A DNA stretch of 64,000 bases, from the NCBI GenBank assembly GCA_030427705.1, contig JAUIBR010000004.1:186001-250000 (forward strand), in the 5' to 3' direction. The position numbers and the translations under genes were made by a program. Numbering within the stretch: the first letter of the stretch is position 1; every line of letters begins with the position of its first letter. The DNA is from a bacterium. Lineage in GTDB: Bacteria; Myxococcota_A; Bradymonadia; Bradymonadales; Bradymonadaceae. Under the pieces are notes generated by a model. The model was not told the DNA's origin. It was given only the letters and a program-made list of their open reading frames with translations, and ran no database searches. Of this stretch, positions 1 to 7,931 are shown in pieces.

Positions 1-576
1 CTCGGCCGCGAGGCTACACGCGATCTGGTGTATCGCGCGTCCTTTGCCAAATACGATGGAGTCTCCCGGGACAATCAGCAGGTGGTACGGATCGAGATCT
101 GCCACCGCCTCCCACAAACGGTCCGCGAAGGGATTTGGCCCTTCACTCCCTACGACGTTCTCCAATCTTTGAAGCAACGACAGGCCGTGCATTTCCCTGA
201 TGAATGCCCGGCTTCCGCAACCGATTGCAATTGTCTTAGCGCCACCCGAGAACCCGGCATATTGATGGGGTTCGACCACTCCAACGGTCACAATGGTCTC
301 ATTCGAACCGAATGGGCGTGGGGAATCAGCATCGTGTTGAACCAGTTCAAATCCAAAGTCCTCTTTCAAGGCAAGCAACGGCTGAAGCTCTGCCGCAGTC
401 ATGGGACGATGAAGACCCAATGCGACCAAAACGGTCATCGACGCGTTCGGCATACGACGCAAAAGGGGCGGCAATACTAACGCATAGTCGATTGGCCGCG
501 TCGCGTCTGGGATCACGACGATAACTGGTCCTGTAACCCGAAAACTCCCAATGGCCTTTTCCACAAGGGCTTCCAT
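1..576 (-). CDS. LarA-like nickel-pincer racemase family protein, C-terminal part cut off by the window edge
   Basis: The visible 192 codons form the N-terminal domain of the LarA/DUF2088 family (lactate racemase and relatives, which use a nickel-pincer nucleotide cofactor). Seen: PDATRP at residues 23-28, GLHRP at 53-58, PHQYAGFSGGAK at 103-114 and a His at 130. The spacings His104-Lys114 (+10) and Lys114-His130 (+16) equal those of the catalytic and cofactor residues His174, Lys184 and His200 of Lactobacillus plantarum LarA, so the cofactor site looks intact. His56 would match the other catalytic His. The true substrate cannot be told, because many LarA homologues act on other hydroxyacids. 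The ATG at 574-576 lies 33 bases after recQ on the same strand, with only a weak ribosome site, so it may be read through from recQ. The gene runs off the left edge with an open frame. Confidence 0.82.
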   Translation of the reverse strand, partial: MEALVEKAIGSFRVTGPVIVVIPDATRPIDYALVLPPLLRRMPNASMTVLVALGLHRPMTAAELQPLLALKEDFGFELVQHDADSPRPFGSNETIVTVGVVEPHQYAGFSGGAKTIAIGCGSRAFIREMHGLSLLQRLENVVGSEGPNPFADRLWEAVADLDPYHLLIVPGDSIVFGKGRAIHQIACSLAAE

Positions 577-609
577 GATTCACAGGTTACCGTGAACATC
601 CCAGAACCG

Positions 610-2454
610 CTATGCAGGTTGGAGCTTCCGTCGAAGCCGCTCCACAAGCCCCGCCGGTGGCTCGTTCTCACCACACATCACCGCCACGCCTTCGTCCGTC
701 AGCGCAACAACACCCTTAGAATCGCGAATGATCATGCGGTGCCGCTCGCAAACATCGAAGAGCTCCATAAGCTGTTCTGGGTTCAGATAGCCAAGAATTC
801 CGTAGGTCGATAGCTGGTCCAATTGGTGTGAGGTCACCACCCGCGCTCCCGAACCACGCAGCATCGCACAAACCAAATGCGTGCCGACGCGGCCACGTGT
901 CCTAGCCACGCCGCTGAGCGCTTTCTGAATCAGCGTTTCCAACGAATCGGGCACGGGATTGACCGGCTGCTCCGGCAAATCTGGAACGCCACAACACTGG
1001 TCGCAGTTATGGCATTGATTGCCAAACGAAGACGCGGCTCGGAAATACTTCAGCAGCTGAAGCTGCCGACATTCCGAGATATTGGCGAAACGAACGACAT
1101 CGTTGAGCTGCCGCAGCGCGATCTCGCGACGTAACGCAACCTGATCCCAATCGACGCGAAGATCGCGTGTTCTGGAGAGATCGCGGACTTCGACCCAGGG
1201 AAAGCCGTCGCGCCAGCCATGGTCGATATGCATCGCTTGCTTCAACAGTTTCAGGCTGGCTGTCACGCCCCCAGAATGCACGTTTGTCTTCTTTGAAGAG
1301 CGGTTAATGTGGTTGGCGATCTGCTCCGCACCAATCGAGTGCGAGCCCAAACCATACTGCCGCAGCTCGCTCCACACGCTCATGATGACGTCGGGCGTCG
1401 GATACGAAAGGTCGATGAAGAAGTCGTGCACCCCTCGATCATTCGGGTTGTACAAGAGCAGGCAGTACGACGGCTCCCCATCACGCCCAGCCCGCCCAGC
1501 CTCCTGATAGTACCCCTCAAGGCTTCCGGGCAGGTTGTAGTGAATGATGGCGCGAACGTCCGACTTATCGACCCCCATCCCAAACGCGTTGGTCGCGATC
1601 AACACCGGGATATCGCCGGACATGAAGGCATCCTGCATTTCGGTCCGACGCTTGTCGCTCATCCCACCGTGATAGGTCCCAACCAGAAAACCCGCGTGAT
1701 GCAGTCGAGCACGCACCTCTTCAACCTGTTTGCGGGTCGCGCAGTACACGACCACCGACTCACCCCGAAATCGCGCGAGCACCTGTCGCATGCGCTCTAA
1801 CTTGTCTTCGTCCGAGCGCGTGTGCTGCACATCAAAGAAGAGATTCGGACGCTCAAAACCAGAGACCACCACACGCGCTTCGCGGATCTTCAGTTGCGTC
1901 AGGATATCGGTCTGCACCTCGGGCGTTGCAGTCGCCGTCAACGCCAGTGTTATCGGTGCACCCAGCTCTTCACGGACTTCGCCAAGCGTCAGATAATCCG
2001 GGCGAAAGTCGTGGCCCCATTGGCTGATGCAGTGCGCCTCGTCGATCGCAAACAATGCCACCGTCGTCTGGGCCAACGCCTCGCGAAATGCCTCATTCTT
2101 AAAGCGCTCCGGGGCAACATAGACAATCTCGTACGCCCCTTTCGAAAGCTCCCGCAGCCGGCGCTGCTGTTCCGGCCAAGGCACCGACGAATTGATACAC
2201 GTCGCCCGAATCCCTCGCTGAATCGCCCCATCTACCTGGTCCTTCATCAAGGCGATTAGCGGCGAGACGACCAAGGTCGTCCCGTCTAAAACGCACGCAG
2301 GCAGCTGATAACATAAGCTTTTGCCCGCCCCCGTTGGCATCACCGCCAACGCGCTATGCCCATCCAATACCGATTGCGCCACGTCCCGCTGCCCGGGACG
2401 AAACGTCTCAAACCCAAATCGCTCCGCTAATGCCTTGTCGAGATCCATATCCAT
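610..2454 (-). CDS. recQ: ATP-dependent DNA helicase RecQ
   Basis: 3'-5' DNA helicase of recombination and repair, 614 residues. Superfamily 2 motifs are visible in order: Walker A TGAGKS at 41-46, DEAH at 138-141 followed by the RecQ aromatic-rich loop CISQWGHDFRPD, LTATAT, YHGGMS and QEAGRAGRDG. Next comes the RecQ zinc site (FGNQCHNCDQCCG, near residue 485) and a winged-helix RQC region. The protein ends soon after RQC, so the HRDC domain of E. coli RecQ appears to be absent; this is common in shorter family members. The start ATG at 2454 (MDMDLDKAL) is followed by another ATG two codons later. A promoter-like pair lies just upstream. Confidence 0.95.
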   Translation of the reverse strand: MDMDLDKALAERFGFETFRPGQRDVAQSVLDGHSALAVMPTGAGKSLCYQLPACVLDGTTLVVSPLIALMKDQVDGAIQRGIRATCINSSVPWPEQQRRLRELSKGAYEIVYVAPERFKNEAFREALAQTTVALFAIDEAHCISQWGHDFRPDYLTLGEVREELGAPITLALTATATPEVQTDILTQLKIREARVVVSGFERPNLFFDVQHTRSDEDKLERMRQVLARFRGESVVVYCATRKQVEEVRARLHHAGFLVGTYHGGMSDKRRTEMQDAFMSGDIPVLIATNAFGMGVDKSDVRAIIHYNLPGSLEGYYQEAGRAGRDGEPSYCLLLYNPNDRGVHDFFIDLSYPTPDVIMSVWSELRQYGLGSHSIGAEQIANHINRSSKKTNVHSGGVTASLKLLKQAMHIDHGWRDGFPWVEVRDLSRTRDLRVDWDQVALRREIALRQLNDVVRFANISECRQLQLLKYFRAASSFGNQCHNCDQCCGVPDLPEQPVNPVPDSLETLIQKALSGVARTRGRVGTHLVCAMLRGSGARVVTSHQLDQLSTYGILGYLNPEQLMELFDVCERHRMIIRDSKGVVALTDEGVAVMCGENEPPAGLVERLRRKLQPA

Positions 2455-2485
2455 TTCACCAGCGTAACACTGAACACCTTTTCAG

Positions 2486-2514
2486 TAATTACATTTTCCA
2501 AAAATTCTCGTCAA
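2486..2514 (-). promoter_or_regulatory. Probable sigma-70 promoter of recQ
   Basis: Read on the minus strand: TTGACG (2509-2514), 17-base spacer, TAATTA (2486-2491), about 30 bases ahead of the recQ start codon. Hexamers match the consensus at 5/6 and 4/6 positions, and the spacer is ideal. Confidence 0.5.
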
Positions 2515-2744
2515 ATGACCGACATCAACGCGACATTCCTATCCAGATCTGGATAACAATTGCTCCACCTTGGACAACCGCTCCACCACATTCTGCGCCG
2601 TAATGCGTGGCACGGATCGTGCTGAACTAACCTCCAGATACTGGAGTCCAAGATGCTGATGTTGATCGCCACAGTCGAAACCACGAGCTACGCGCCAGAA
2701 CTTCTGGCCACAGCACTGATACTGGTCTCAGTGGGCATTCTCGG

Positions 2745-2762
2745 ACGGTTCGCCTGAACCGT
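2745..2762 (-). terminator. Stem-loop after the glycosyltransferase gene
   Basis: Perfect 7-bp inverted repeat ACGGTTC / GAACCGT with a 4-base loop, 13 bases past the stop codon of the glycosyltransferase. No T-run follows on the minus strand, so it may stabilise the mRNA end more than it terminates. Confidence 0.35.
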
Positions 2763-2774
2763 TGCGACAATCTG

Positions 2775-3473
2775 CTAATTTTTGAGGCGAATCTTCCAAA
2801 CGCGCGTAACGGCCTCGGCCGCAATCGCCGGTGACATCTTACTCTCACCGACTTCTCGGTCTGGAAAAACAATGGGGATCTCGTGGATCGTGCACCCCGC
2901 TTTGTGGGCGCGATACTTCATCTCGATCTGAAACACGTACCCGGACGCCTCCACAGAATCGAGACTCAGTTCTTGAAGGACTCGGCTGCGCCAGCCTACG
3001 AAACCAGCGGTGGGGTCTTGCACGTCAAACCCGAGAATAGTGCGCGCATAGAGCCCACCACCCCTGGAAATAAACTTGCGTAGCGCACCCCAATTCTGAG
3101 TTCCGCCACCTTCGACATAGCGAGAGCCAACGACCACATCATAGACATCGAGCTTCGTAATCATCTCGGGCAGGTACTTGGGCTGATGGCTGAAGTCCGC
3201 ATCCATCTCCAATATCTTCTCGTAACCATGGTCCATAGCCCACTTGAAGCCGGCGATATAGGCCGGCCCCAGCCCGCCTTTCTCGGTGCGATGCAGCACA
3301 TGAACGCGCTCATCTTCGGCGGACATGTCATCTGCGATCTGGCCGGTGCCATCAGGACTTCCGTCATCGATGACTAGGACGTGGACCTCGGGAACGACCT
3401 CGAAGATCGCCGCGATGATGGGTTGGATGTTCTCCCGCTCGTTGTACGTCGGGATGCAGATGAGAGTGGTCAT
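2775..3473 (-). CDS. GT2 glycosyltransferase, polyprenol-phosphate mannosyl/glucosyltransferase type
   Basis: 232 residues of the GT-A fold. Family 2 marks are the N-terminal CIPTYNERENI, VIDDGSPDGT near 36-45, and the EMDADFSHQPKYLP metal-binding and acceptor region. The order and spacing resemble dolichol/polyprenol-phosphate mannose synthases (Dpm1/Ppm1), which move a sugar from GDP-mannose (or UDP-glucose) to a lipid phosphate on the inner membrane face. There is no C-terminal membrane domain. Its ATG (3471-3473) overlaps the stop of the upstream sigma-54 activator by one base (TGATG), so the two are translationally coupled. Donor and acceptor cannot be read from sequence. Confidence 0.85.
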   Translation of the reverse strand: MTTLICIPTYNERENIQPIIAAIFEVVPEVHVLVIDDGSPDGTGQIADDMSAEDERVHVLHRTEKGGLGPAYIAGFKWAMDHGYEKILEMDADFSHQPKYLPEMITKLDVYDVVVGSRYVEGGGTQNWGALRKFISRGGGLYARTILGFDVQDPTAGFVGWRSRVLQELSLDSVEASGYVFQIEMKYRAHKAGCTIHEIPIVFPDREVGESKMSPAIAAEAVTRVWKIRLKN

Positions 3474-4849
3474 CAGATATCGTCGCGCGAAAGACCGAGC
3501 TTCTTCAAAATGTACTCAACGCTCTTGCGGTGCACACCTGCAATTCGTGCGGCCTTGGAGACGTTTCCGCCCGTTCGTTCGAGCAACGTCTTCCAGTACG
3601 CGTGCTCGAACTCTTCGATGAGCCGATTCTTTGCTTCTTTGAAGGGGAGGTCATCTTGGATGGCCATCTGCGCCATTGGCGAAGCGCCCATTTCCTCGGC
3701 TTCCTGCTTGGGTTCGAACTCTCCACTGTTAAGGAACTTCGTCTCGATTTGATCGCCCTGCGTCAGCAATACTGCGCGCTCCACGAAGTTCTTCAGCTCA
3801 CGAACGTTGCCAGGCCATTTGTGAAGCTTCAGCTTTTCCATGGTGCGATATGAAATCTCGATATCGTCGCGGCCCGCCATCTCGGCTGCCTGCTTCAGGA
3901 AGTGCTCCACCAGAAGTGGCATGTCATCCAGACGATCACGAAGTGGTGGGAGGTTCACTTTGATAACGGCAAACCGGTAGAAGAGGTCTTCGCGGAAGTT
4001 GCCTTCCTTGACCTCATGCAGCAGATTTCGGTTGGTGGCGGCGACGATGCGAACATCGGTCTTCACCGTCGCGTTTCCGCCCACTGGCTTGACTTCCCGC
4101 TTCTCGAGCGCACGCAGAAGTTTGGGCTGAAGGTCGATTGGCAGCTCGCCGAGTTCGTCGAGGAACAACGTTCCGCCGCTTGCAGCTTCGAAAGCGCCCT
4201 TTCGTGTCCCTGTGGCACCCGTGAACGCGCCCTTAACGTGCCCAAACAACTCGGACTCAATCAGGTCCCGGGCAATCGCGGAGCAATCCACGACAATAAA
4301 CGGACCGTCCTTTCGCGTGCTGTTCAGGTGAATCGCTTCGGCAACCAACTCCTTACCGGTCCCTGACTCGCCTTCAATCAAGATGGTGGCATCGGTAGGG
4401 GCCACACGCTCGAGCATCGCGAAGATCTCGCGCATCGCCATGCTGGCGCCGATCAGATTCCCGAAACGTTTGCGGCCACTGAATCGGACCTCAACCGCTT
4501 TCCCTGTGGTGTTGAAGCGAATGATGTTCTCGCCGACACGAAAGGTCGAACCATCGACGAGGTACACCGATGAAACCCGCAGATCGCCAACAAAGGTGCC
4601 GTTCTTCGAATCGACGTCACGCAGCGTGTAGCCCTTGTCGGTGACATCAATCGTGGCATGAAAGCGGCTGACCGCATTGTCATTGAGGCTCAAGTCGTTG
4701 TCTGGTGAGCTTCCGATTCGGAAGTGGCGGGCGCCAGACTCGGAAACAAGACCTTCATCAGGCCCACTGACCACGGTTAGGGAGTACGCTTGAAGTTCAA
4801 GCGTCTGCGCCCCGTCGTCCAAAAATACTGTTCGCGTGATTTCGCTCAT
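3473..4849 (-). CDS. FHA-domain sigma-54-dependent transcriptional activator
   Basis: 458 residues in three parts. An FHA phosphopeptide-binding domain spans about 20-112 (SRFHA at 61-65, NGTFVG at 83-88). A sigma-54 AAA+ domain spans about 130-370, with Walker A GESGTGKE at 160-167, GAFTGA (sigma-54 contact loop) at 207-212, and GGTLFLDELGELP as Walker B. A Fis-type helix-turn-helix closes the protein (NVSKAARIAGVHRKSVEYIL). FHA-NtrC proteins are abundant in myxobacteria, where the FHA domain is thought to sense Ser/Thr phosphorylation in place of a receiver domain. No kinase gene is adjacent. Its one-base overlap with the glycosyltransferase suggests joint expression. The regulated promoters are unknown. 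Confidence 0.93.
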   Translation of the reverse strand: MSEITRTVFLDDGAQTLELQAYSLTVVSGPDEGLVSESGARHFRIGSSPDNDLSLNDNAVSRFHATIDVTDKGYTLRDVDSKNGTFVGDLRVSSVYLVDGSTFRVGENIIRFNTTGKAVEVRFSGRKRFGNLIGASMAMREIFAMLERVAPTDATILIEGESGTGKELVAEAIHLNSTRKDGPFIVVDCSAIARDLIESELFGHVKGAFTGATGTRKGAFEAASGGTLFLDELGELPIDLQPKLLRALEKREVKPVGGNATVKTDVRIVAATNRNLLHEVKEGNFREDLFYRFAVIKVNLPPLRDRLDDMPLLVEHFLKQAAEMAGRDDIEISYRTMEKLKLHKWPGNVRELKNFVERAVLLTQGDQIETKFLNSGEFEPKQEAEEMGASPMAQMAIQDDLPFKEAKNRLIEEFEHAYWKTLLERTGGNVSKAARIAGVHRKSVEYILKKLGLSRDDI

Positions 4850-4902
4850 TACACATCCATTGTCGCGATCCGCCTCAAGTTAGGGCGTCAGTCGCCTGTT
4901 GC

Positions 4903-6087
4903 CTAGAAGCAATCGGCCAGATCTTCGGTGTCGAAGTCCAGCAGATAAGCCTGTTCTTCATCAACGATGATGAACCGGACTTTCTGGCTATCAGGCGACA
5001 TATCCACCGCGATATTCGTGACTTCACGACCTTCGTACAGGTTCACAACTGAACCCATTTGGTCGCCATTCACAGTGTTCGCGCGGACCGTATTGCCGTC
5101 TACCCACGCAATCACTGCAGTGTTCATGCCACGCGCGAGCTCAAAATCGACAAGACGCTCAATCGGAGCGCTTCGTGGAACTCCGTCCATCTCGCCAAAC
5201 CGGCACTCGGCCAGAATCTCGCCGTCCGGTGAGTCTTGTGCCAACAAGAACGCAGGCTCACCCGGCAACGGGATGATTTTTCCATCCCCCATGCCGCAAA
5301 CCTGGCTTGGGACCCCGCCCTCACCGCTTACGATGATTCGCTCATCGTTACCGTTCACAGACGCAATATTCCACTGCATCAACGCCATACCCGCTGGCGC
5401 AATGCGAATTCGCTCGCTGCCAAGTTCGGTCGCTGGCAAGGTCATGCCGTCCACGCGGCGGGCTTGCGAGACCATCACGCCGGTTGGTCCGCCGTCAAAA
5501 CCGTTTTGGAACACCACGATATCCGGCGCCTTTGCTGACGGTCCGCTCCCGCGGGTTCCCCCGACGAAGAAGACATCGGAATCGGGTCGCTGGTAGATAT
5601 CCACGGAACTACCGTAGTCGGCCATGTTTGACAGGTCTTGCTGCTCACAACCATCGAGGCATCGATGCATAATCAGCGTTTCATCACGAATCGTGGCGAT
5701 CAGAATCTCCACACCGGTGTCGGTCACCTGACCCGAGATGTCGTACGACTCGTCCGCTGCAGCCTCAAGCCCAGGCGGCGACGGGATTCGCTCGATCGTC
5801 TCACCGATGGCACGAATCTCCATGCTGGTCCCATTCCATGCTCCGAATAGGGTTGATGGACCCAGATTTGAAACGCGGGGAATCGCTCTCGGCGCAACCC
5901 GAGCCTCCAGGTCAATCGGCGTGCAGGCCTCGGGGATCGACGGCCCCATATCTGCGTCCGCATCGCCACCATCATCGGGCTCGACGTCCATATCCATATC
6001 GTCGACGCGCTGATTCGTGGGTGGATCTTCGAGCGACGTGAACGCACAACCGGAACACAGCGACAAAATAAGGAGGATGCGATACAT
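4903..6087 (-). CDS. Putative lipoprotein of unknown function
   Basis: 394 residues from the ATG at 6085-6087. A GGAAG ribosome site lies upstream and a hydrophobic signal follows directly (MYRILLILSLCSGC, lipobox Cys14); a longer reading from a TTG at 6114 would add nine non-signal residues. The lipid anchor is followed by an acidic linker (VDDMDMDVEPDDGGDADADMG), as in many surface lipoproteins of this group. The rest looks like a beta-rich exported domain with two Cys pairs and no family that I recognise. It lies downstream of nothing on its strand and is divergent from yjbQ with only 27 bases between the start codons. Function not assigned. Confidence 0.75.
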   Translation of the reverse strand: MYRILLILSLCSGCAFTSLEDPPTNQRVDDMDMDVEPDDGGDADADMGPSIPEACTPIDLEARVAPRAIPRVSNLGPSTLFGAWNGTSMEIRAIGETIERIPSPPGLEAAADESYDISGQVTDTGVEILIATIRDETLIMHRCLDGCEQQDLSNMADYGSSVDIYQRPDSDVFFVGGTRGSGPSAKAPDIVVFQNGFDGGPTGVMVSQARRVDGMTLPATELGSERIRIAPAGMALMQWNIASVNGNDERIIVSGEGGVPSQVCGMGDGKIIPLPGEPAFLLAQDSPDGEILAECRFGEMDGVPRSAPIERLVDFELARGMNTAVIAWVDGNTVRANTVNGDQMGSVVNLYEGREVTNIAVDMSPDSQKVRFIIVDEEQAYLLDFDTEDLADCF

Positions 6088-6114
6088 GACTTCCGACCGG
6101 TCTGGAGTAGTCAA

Positions 6115-6519
6115 ATGAATGAAAAGTTAACGATTCAAACCCATCGCCAGGGGCTGATGGAGATCACGAATCAAGTTCGCGAAGTTGTTGAACGTTCGGG
6201 TATCCAAGATGGCTTGTGTACGGTTTTCATACAACACACTTCCGCCAGTTTGACCATTCAAGAGAACGCAGATCCATCCGCGCGGCGCGATATGGAGGCG
6301 TGGATGAATCGGCAGGTCCCTGAGAACGACCCGCTCTACACGCACACCGCGGAGGGCCCCGATGATATGCCCTCGCATATCAAGGCTCTTCTGACGTCTA
6401 CATCTCTAGGTATCCCAGTGATCGACGGAGGTTTGGCGCTGGGTACGTGGCAGGGGATCTTCGTGTGGGAACATCGCACGCGACCCCATTCACGTCGGAT
6501 CATCGTGAACATTCAATAG
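6115..6519 (+). CDS. yjbQ: YjbQ family (UPF0047) protein
   Basis: 134 residues, the usual length of the YjbQ/UPF0047 family. Conserved landmarks are FIQHTSASLTIQENADPS (residues 39-56), HIKA, DGGLALGTWQGIFVWEHR (100-117) and a C-terminal RIIVNIQ. The E. coli member has weak thiamine-phosphate synthase activity and can rescue thiE loss; the true role of the family is unresolved. Starts at ATG 6115, 27 bases from the divergent lipoprotein gene, so its promoter must lie within or very near the other gene's 5' end. Confidence 0.9.
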   Translation: MNEKLTIQTHRQGLMEITNQVREVVERSGIQDGLCTVFIQHTSASLTIQENADPSARRDMEAWMNRQVPENDPLYTHTAEGPDDMPSHIKALLTSTSLGIPVIDGGLALGTWQGIFVWEHRTRPHSRRIIVNIQ

Positions 6520-6521
6520 GC

Positions 6522-7850
6522 CTAGATAAGCTCTTCAGCTTCGCTCACGGACGCCGGCCGGCCAAGAAGATAGCCCTGGCCCAACCGAACTCCAATGGAC
6601 TGGAGTCGGTCCATGTCAGATTGTTCCTCGATTCCCTCGGCGATGAGCTCGGCATCACAACGTTTGGCGAGCTCCAAGAGGTAGGAGGCCAACGCCTGTT
6701 TGCGCGAGCTCGATGAAATCCCGCGGACAAGCGAGATATCCATCTTGATGAAATCGGGCTCAAGGTCGGCGATAAGCTGGAGGTTCGATTCGCCAGTACC
6801 AACATCATCCACGGCAAATCGATACCCACGCGCACGCAGTTTCGCGACACTCGGCAAGATTCGATTCAGCTGCGTATGGGTGATGTTCTCGGTGATTTCG
6901 AAAACCAATTGGTCGGGTCGCAACCCATCAGCCTCCCAAGCGTCGAGCAATTGTTCAAGGTCGCGCATCGGCTCATAGAACGTGGGCGGCAAGCTGTTGA
7001 CGAACAGACTTACGTCGCCATTCAATTTGGGCCGGCGACGAATCGACAGGGTTCGGCAGGTTTGATCGAGCTCGCCGTCGAGGTCGGCTTTCGAGGCGGC
7101 GACAAACAGATGCACACCCAGTCGATCGGCATCCGACTCCGCCGCGCGACTCAAGGCTTCATATCCAACGATCCCGCCCGTCTGCATGTCCACGATCGGT
7201 TGGTACAGCGTGTTGATCTTCCGCTGCGCGATCATGTGCCCAACCACCCGATGGCGCTGTCGCTGCACTTCGTTGTGGTTGTACTGCGCATCGCTCTTTG
7301 CCTTTCGGATCGCGCGGTAGATTTCTCGCCGGGGGTCGACGGAATCATTGTGGATGATTAGAGAGCTGCCGATCGCAACCTGATCGAGAGCGTTGCGAAG
7401 CAACCATTCGGCACCTTCAAAGTGCTCGAAGCATGATCTGCGGACGCGACGAACAACTTGCTCAAAGTCGACCGAAGGACCCGGCCTGTCTTCACGTGGG
7501 CCGCTTAGGAAGACGTAGACCGCTTCTCCGCCATCTGCGTCCAGACACACCGTGTCCTCGATGCGAAGCGCGCTGCCTCGCATCTGACGCAATGCGGTCG
7601 CCAGATGGCCCATCAGGCTGTCGAACGCTGCAGAGCCATGTTGCCGCTCCCACTGTGTGAGTTCAGACGCGTCAACAACGACAACCCCCACACACTCGCG
7701 TTCGTTTACCTGCCGACCCAACTCGCTGATATAGGCGTGAAGTGCCCGCAGATCGACACGCGTGAGAAGCTTGTCTTCATCACGAACCGCCTCAGAGAGC
7801 TCCTCGAGCTCCATCTGGTCCGCTGTGCCGAACGGGTCAAAATCTTCCAC
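6522..7850 (-). CDS. Cyclic-di-GMP phosphodiesterase: degenerate GGDEF plus intact EAL domain
   Basis: 442 residues. Residues about 50-190 fold like a diguanylate cyclase domain, but the GGDEF signature is reduced to GGEAV (108-112), so it should be inactive and perhaps regulatory. The EAL domain (about 205-442) keeps its catalytic set: EAL at 231-233, the Asn of FVNSLPP, ITENIT, DDVGTGESN, FIKMD, AEGIE and GQGYLLGRP. It should therefore hydrolyse c-di-GMP to pGpG. No membrane segment or sensor domain is visible, so the protein is cytoplasmic. The stop is two bases from the convergent yjbQ stop. Confidence 0.9.
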   Translation of the reverse strand: MEDFDPFGTADQMELEELSEAVRDEDKLLTRVDLRALHAYISELGRQVNERECVGVVVVDASELTQWERQHGSAAFDSLMGHLATALRQMRGSALRIEDTVCLDADGGEAVYVFLSGPREDRPGPSVDFEQVVRRVRRSCFEHFEGAEWLLRNALDQVAIGSSLIIHNDSVDPRREIYRAIRKAKSDAQYNHNEVQRQRHRVVGHMIAQRKINTLYQPIVDMQTGGIVGYEALSRAAESDADRLGVHLFVAASKADLDGELDQTCRTLSIRRRPKLNGDVSLFVNSLPPTFYEPMRDLEQLLDAWEADGLRPDQLVFEITENITHTQLNRILPSVAKLRARGYRFAVDDVGTGESNLQLIADLEPDFIKMDISLVRGISSSSRKQALASYLLELAKRCDAELIAEGIEEQSDMDRLQSIGVRLGQGYLLGRPASVSEAEELI

Positions 7851-7887
7851 GTCACGCTGCCCAAACCGTGGTTAACCAAAGGGATTT

Positions 7888-7927
7888 ATTATAGTACGAG
7901 AGTAAGCTTCGGCGCTGACAGTGTCAA
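7888..7927 (-). promoter_or_regulatory. Possible promoter of the EAL gene
   Basis: On the minus strand a perfect TATAAT (7888-7893) lies about 38 bases before the EAL start codon. A perfect TTGACA is at 7922-7927, but the two are 28 bases apart. They are either an extended/activator-dependent promoter and an unrelated -35, or TTGACA pairs with a weaker TACTCT 17 bases downstream. Confidence 0.35.
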
Positions 7928-7931
7928 CGAT

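Larger units (their letters stand above)
2455..2774. other. Intergenic region between the glycosyltransferase and recQ
   Basis: 320 bases without a convincing gene. It holds the recQ promoter at its left end, a perfect 5-bp stem GCACG-GAT-CGTGC at 2610-2622, and the stem-loop at 2745-2762 just after the glycosyltransferase. No RNA gene recognised. Confidence 0.5.
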
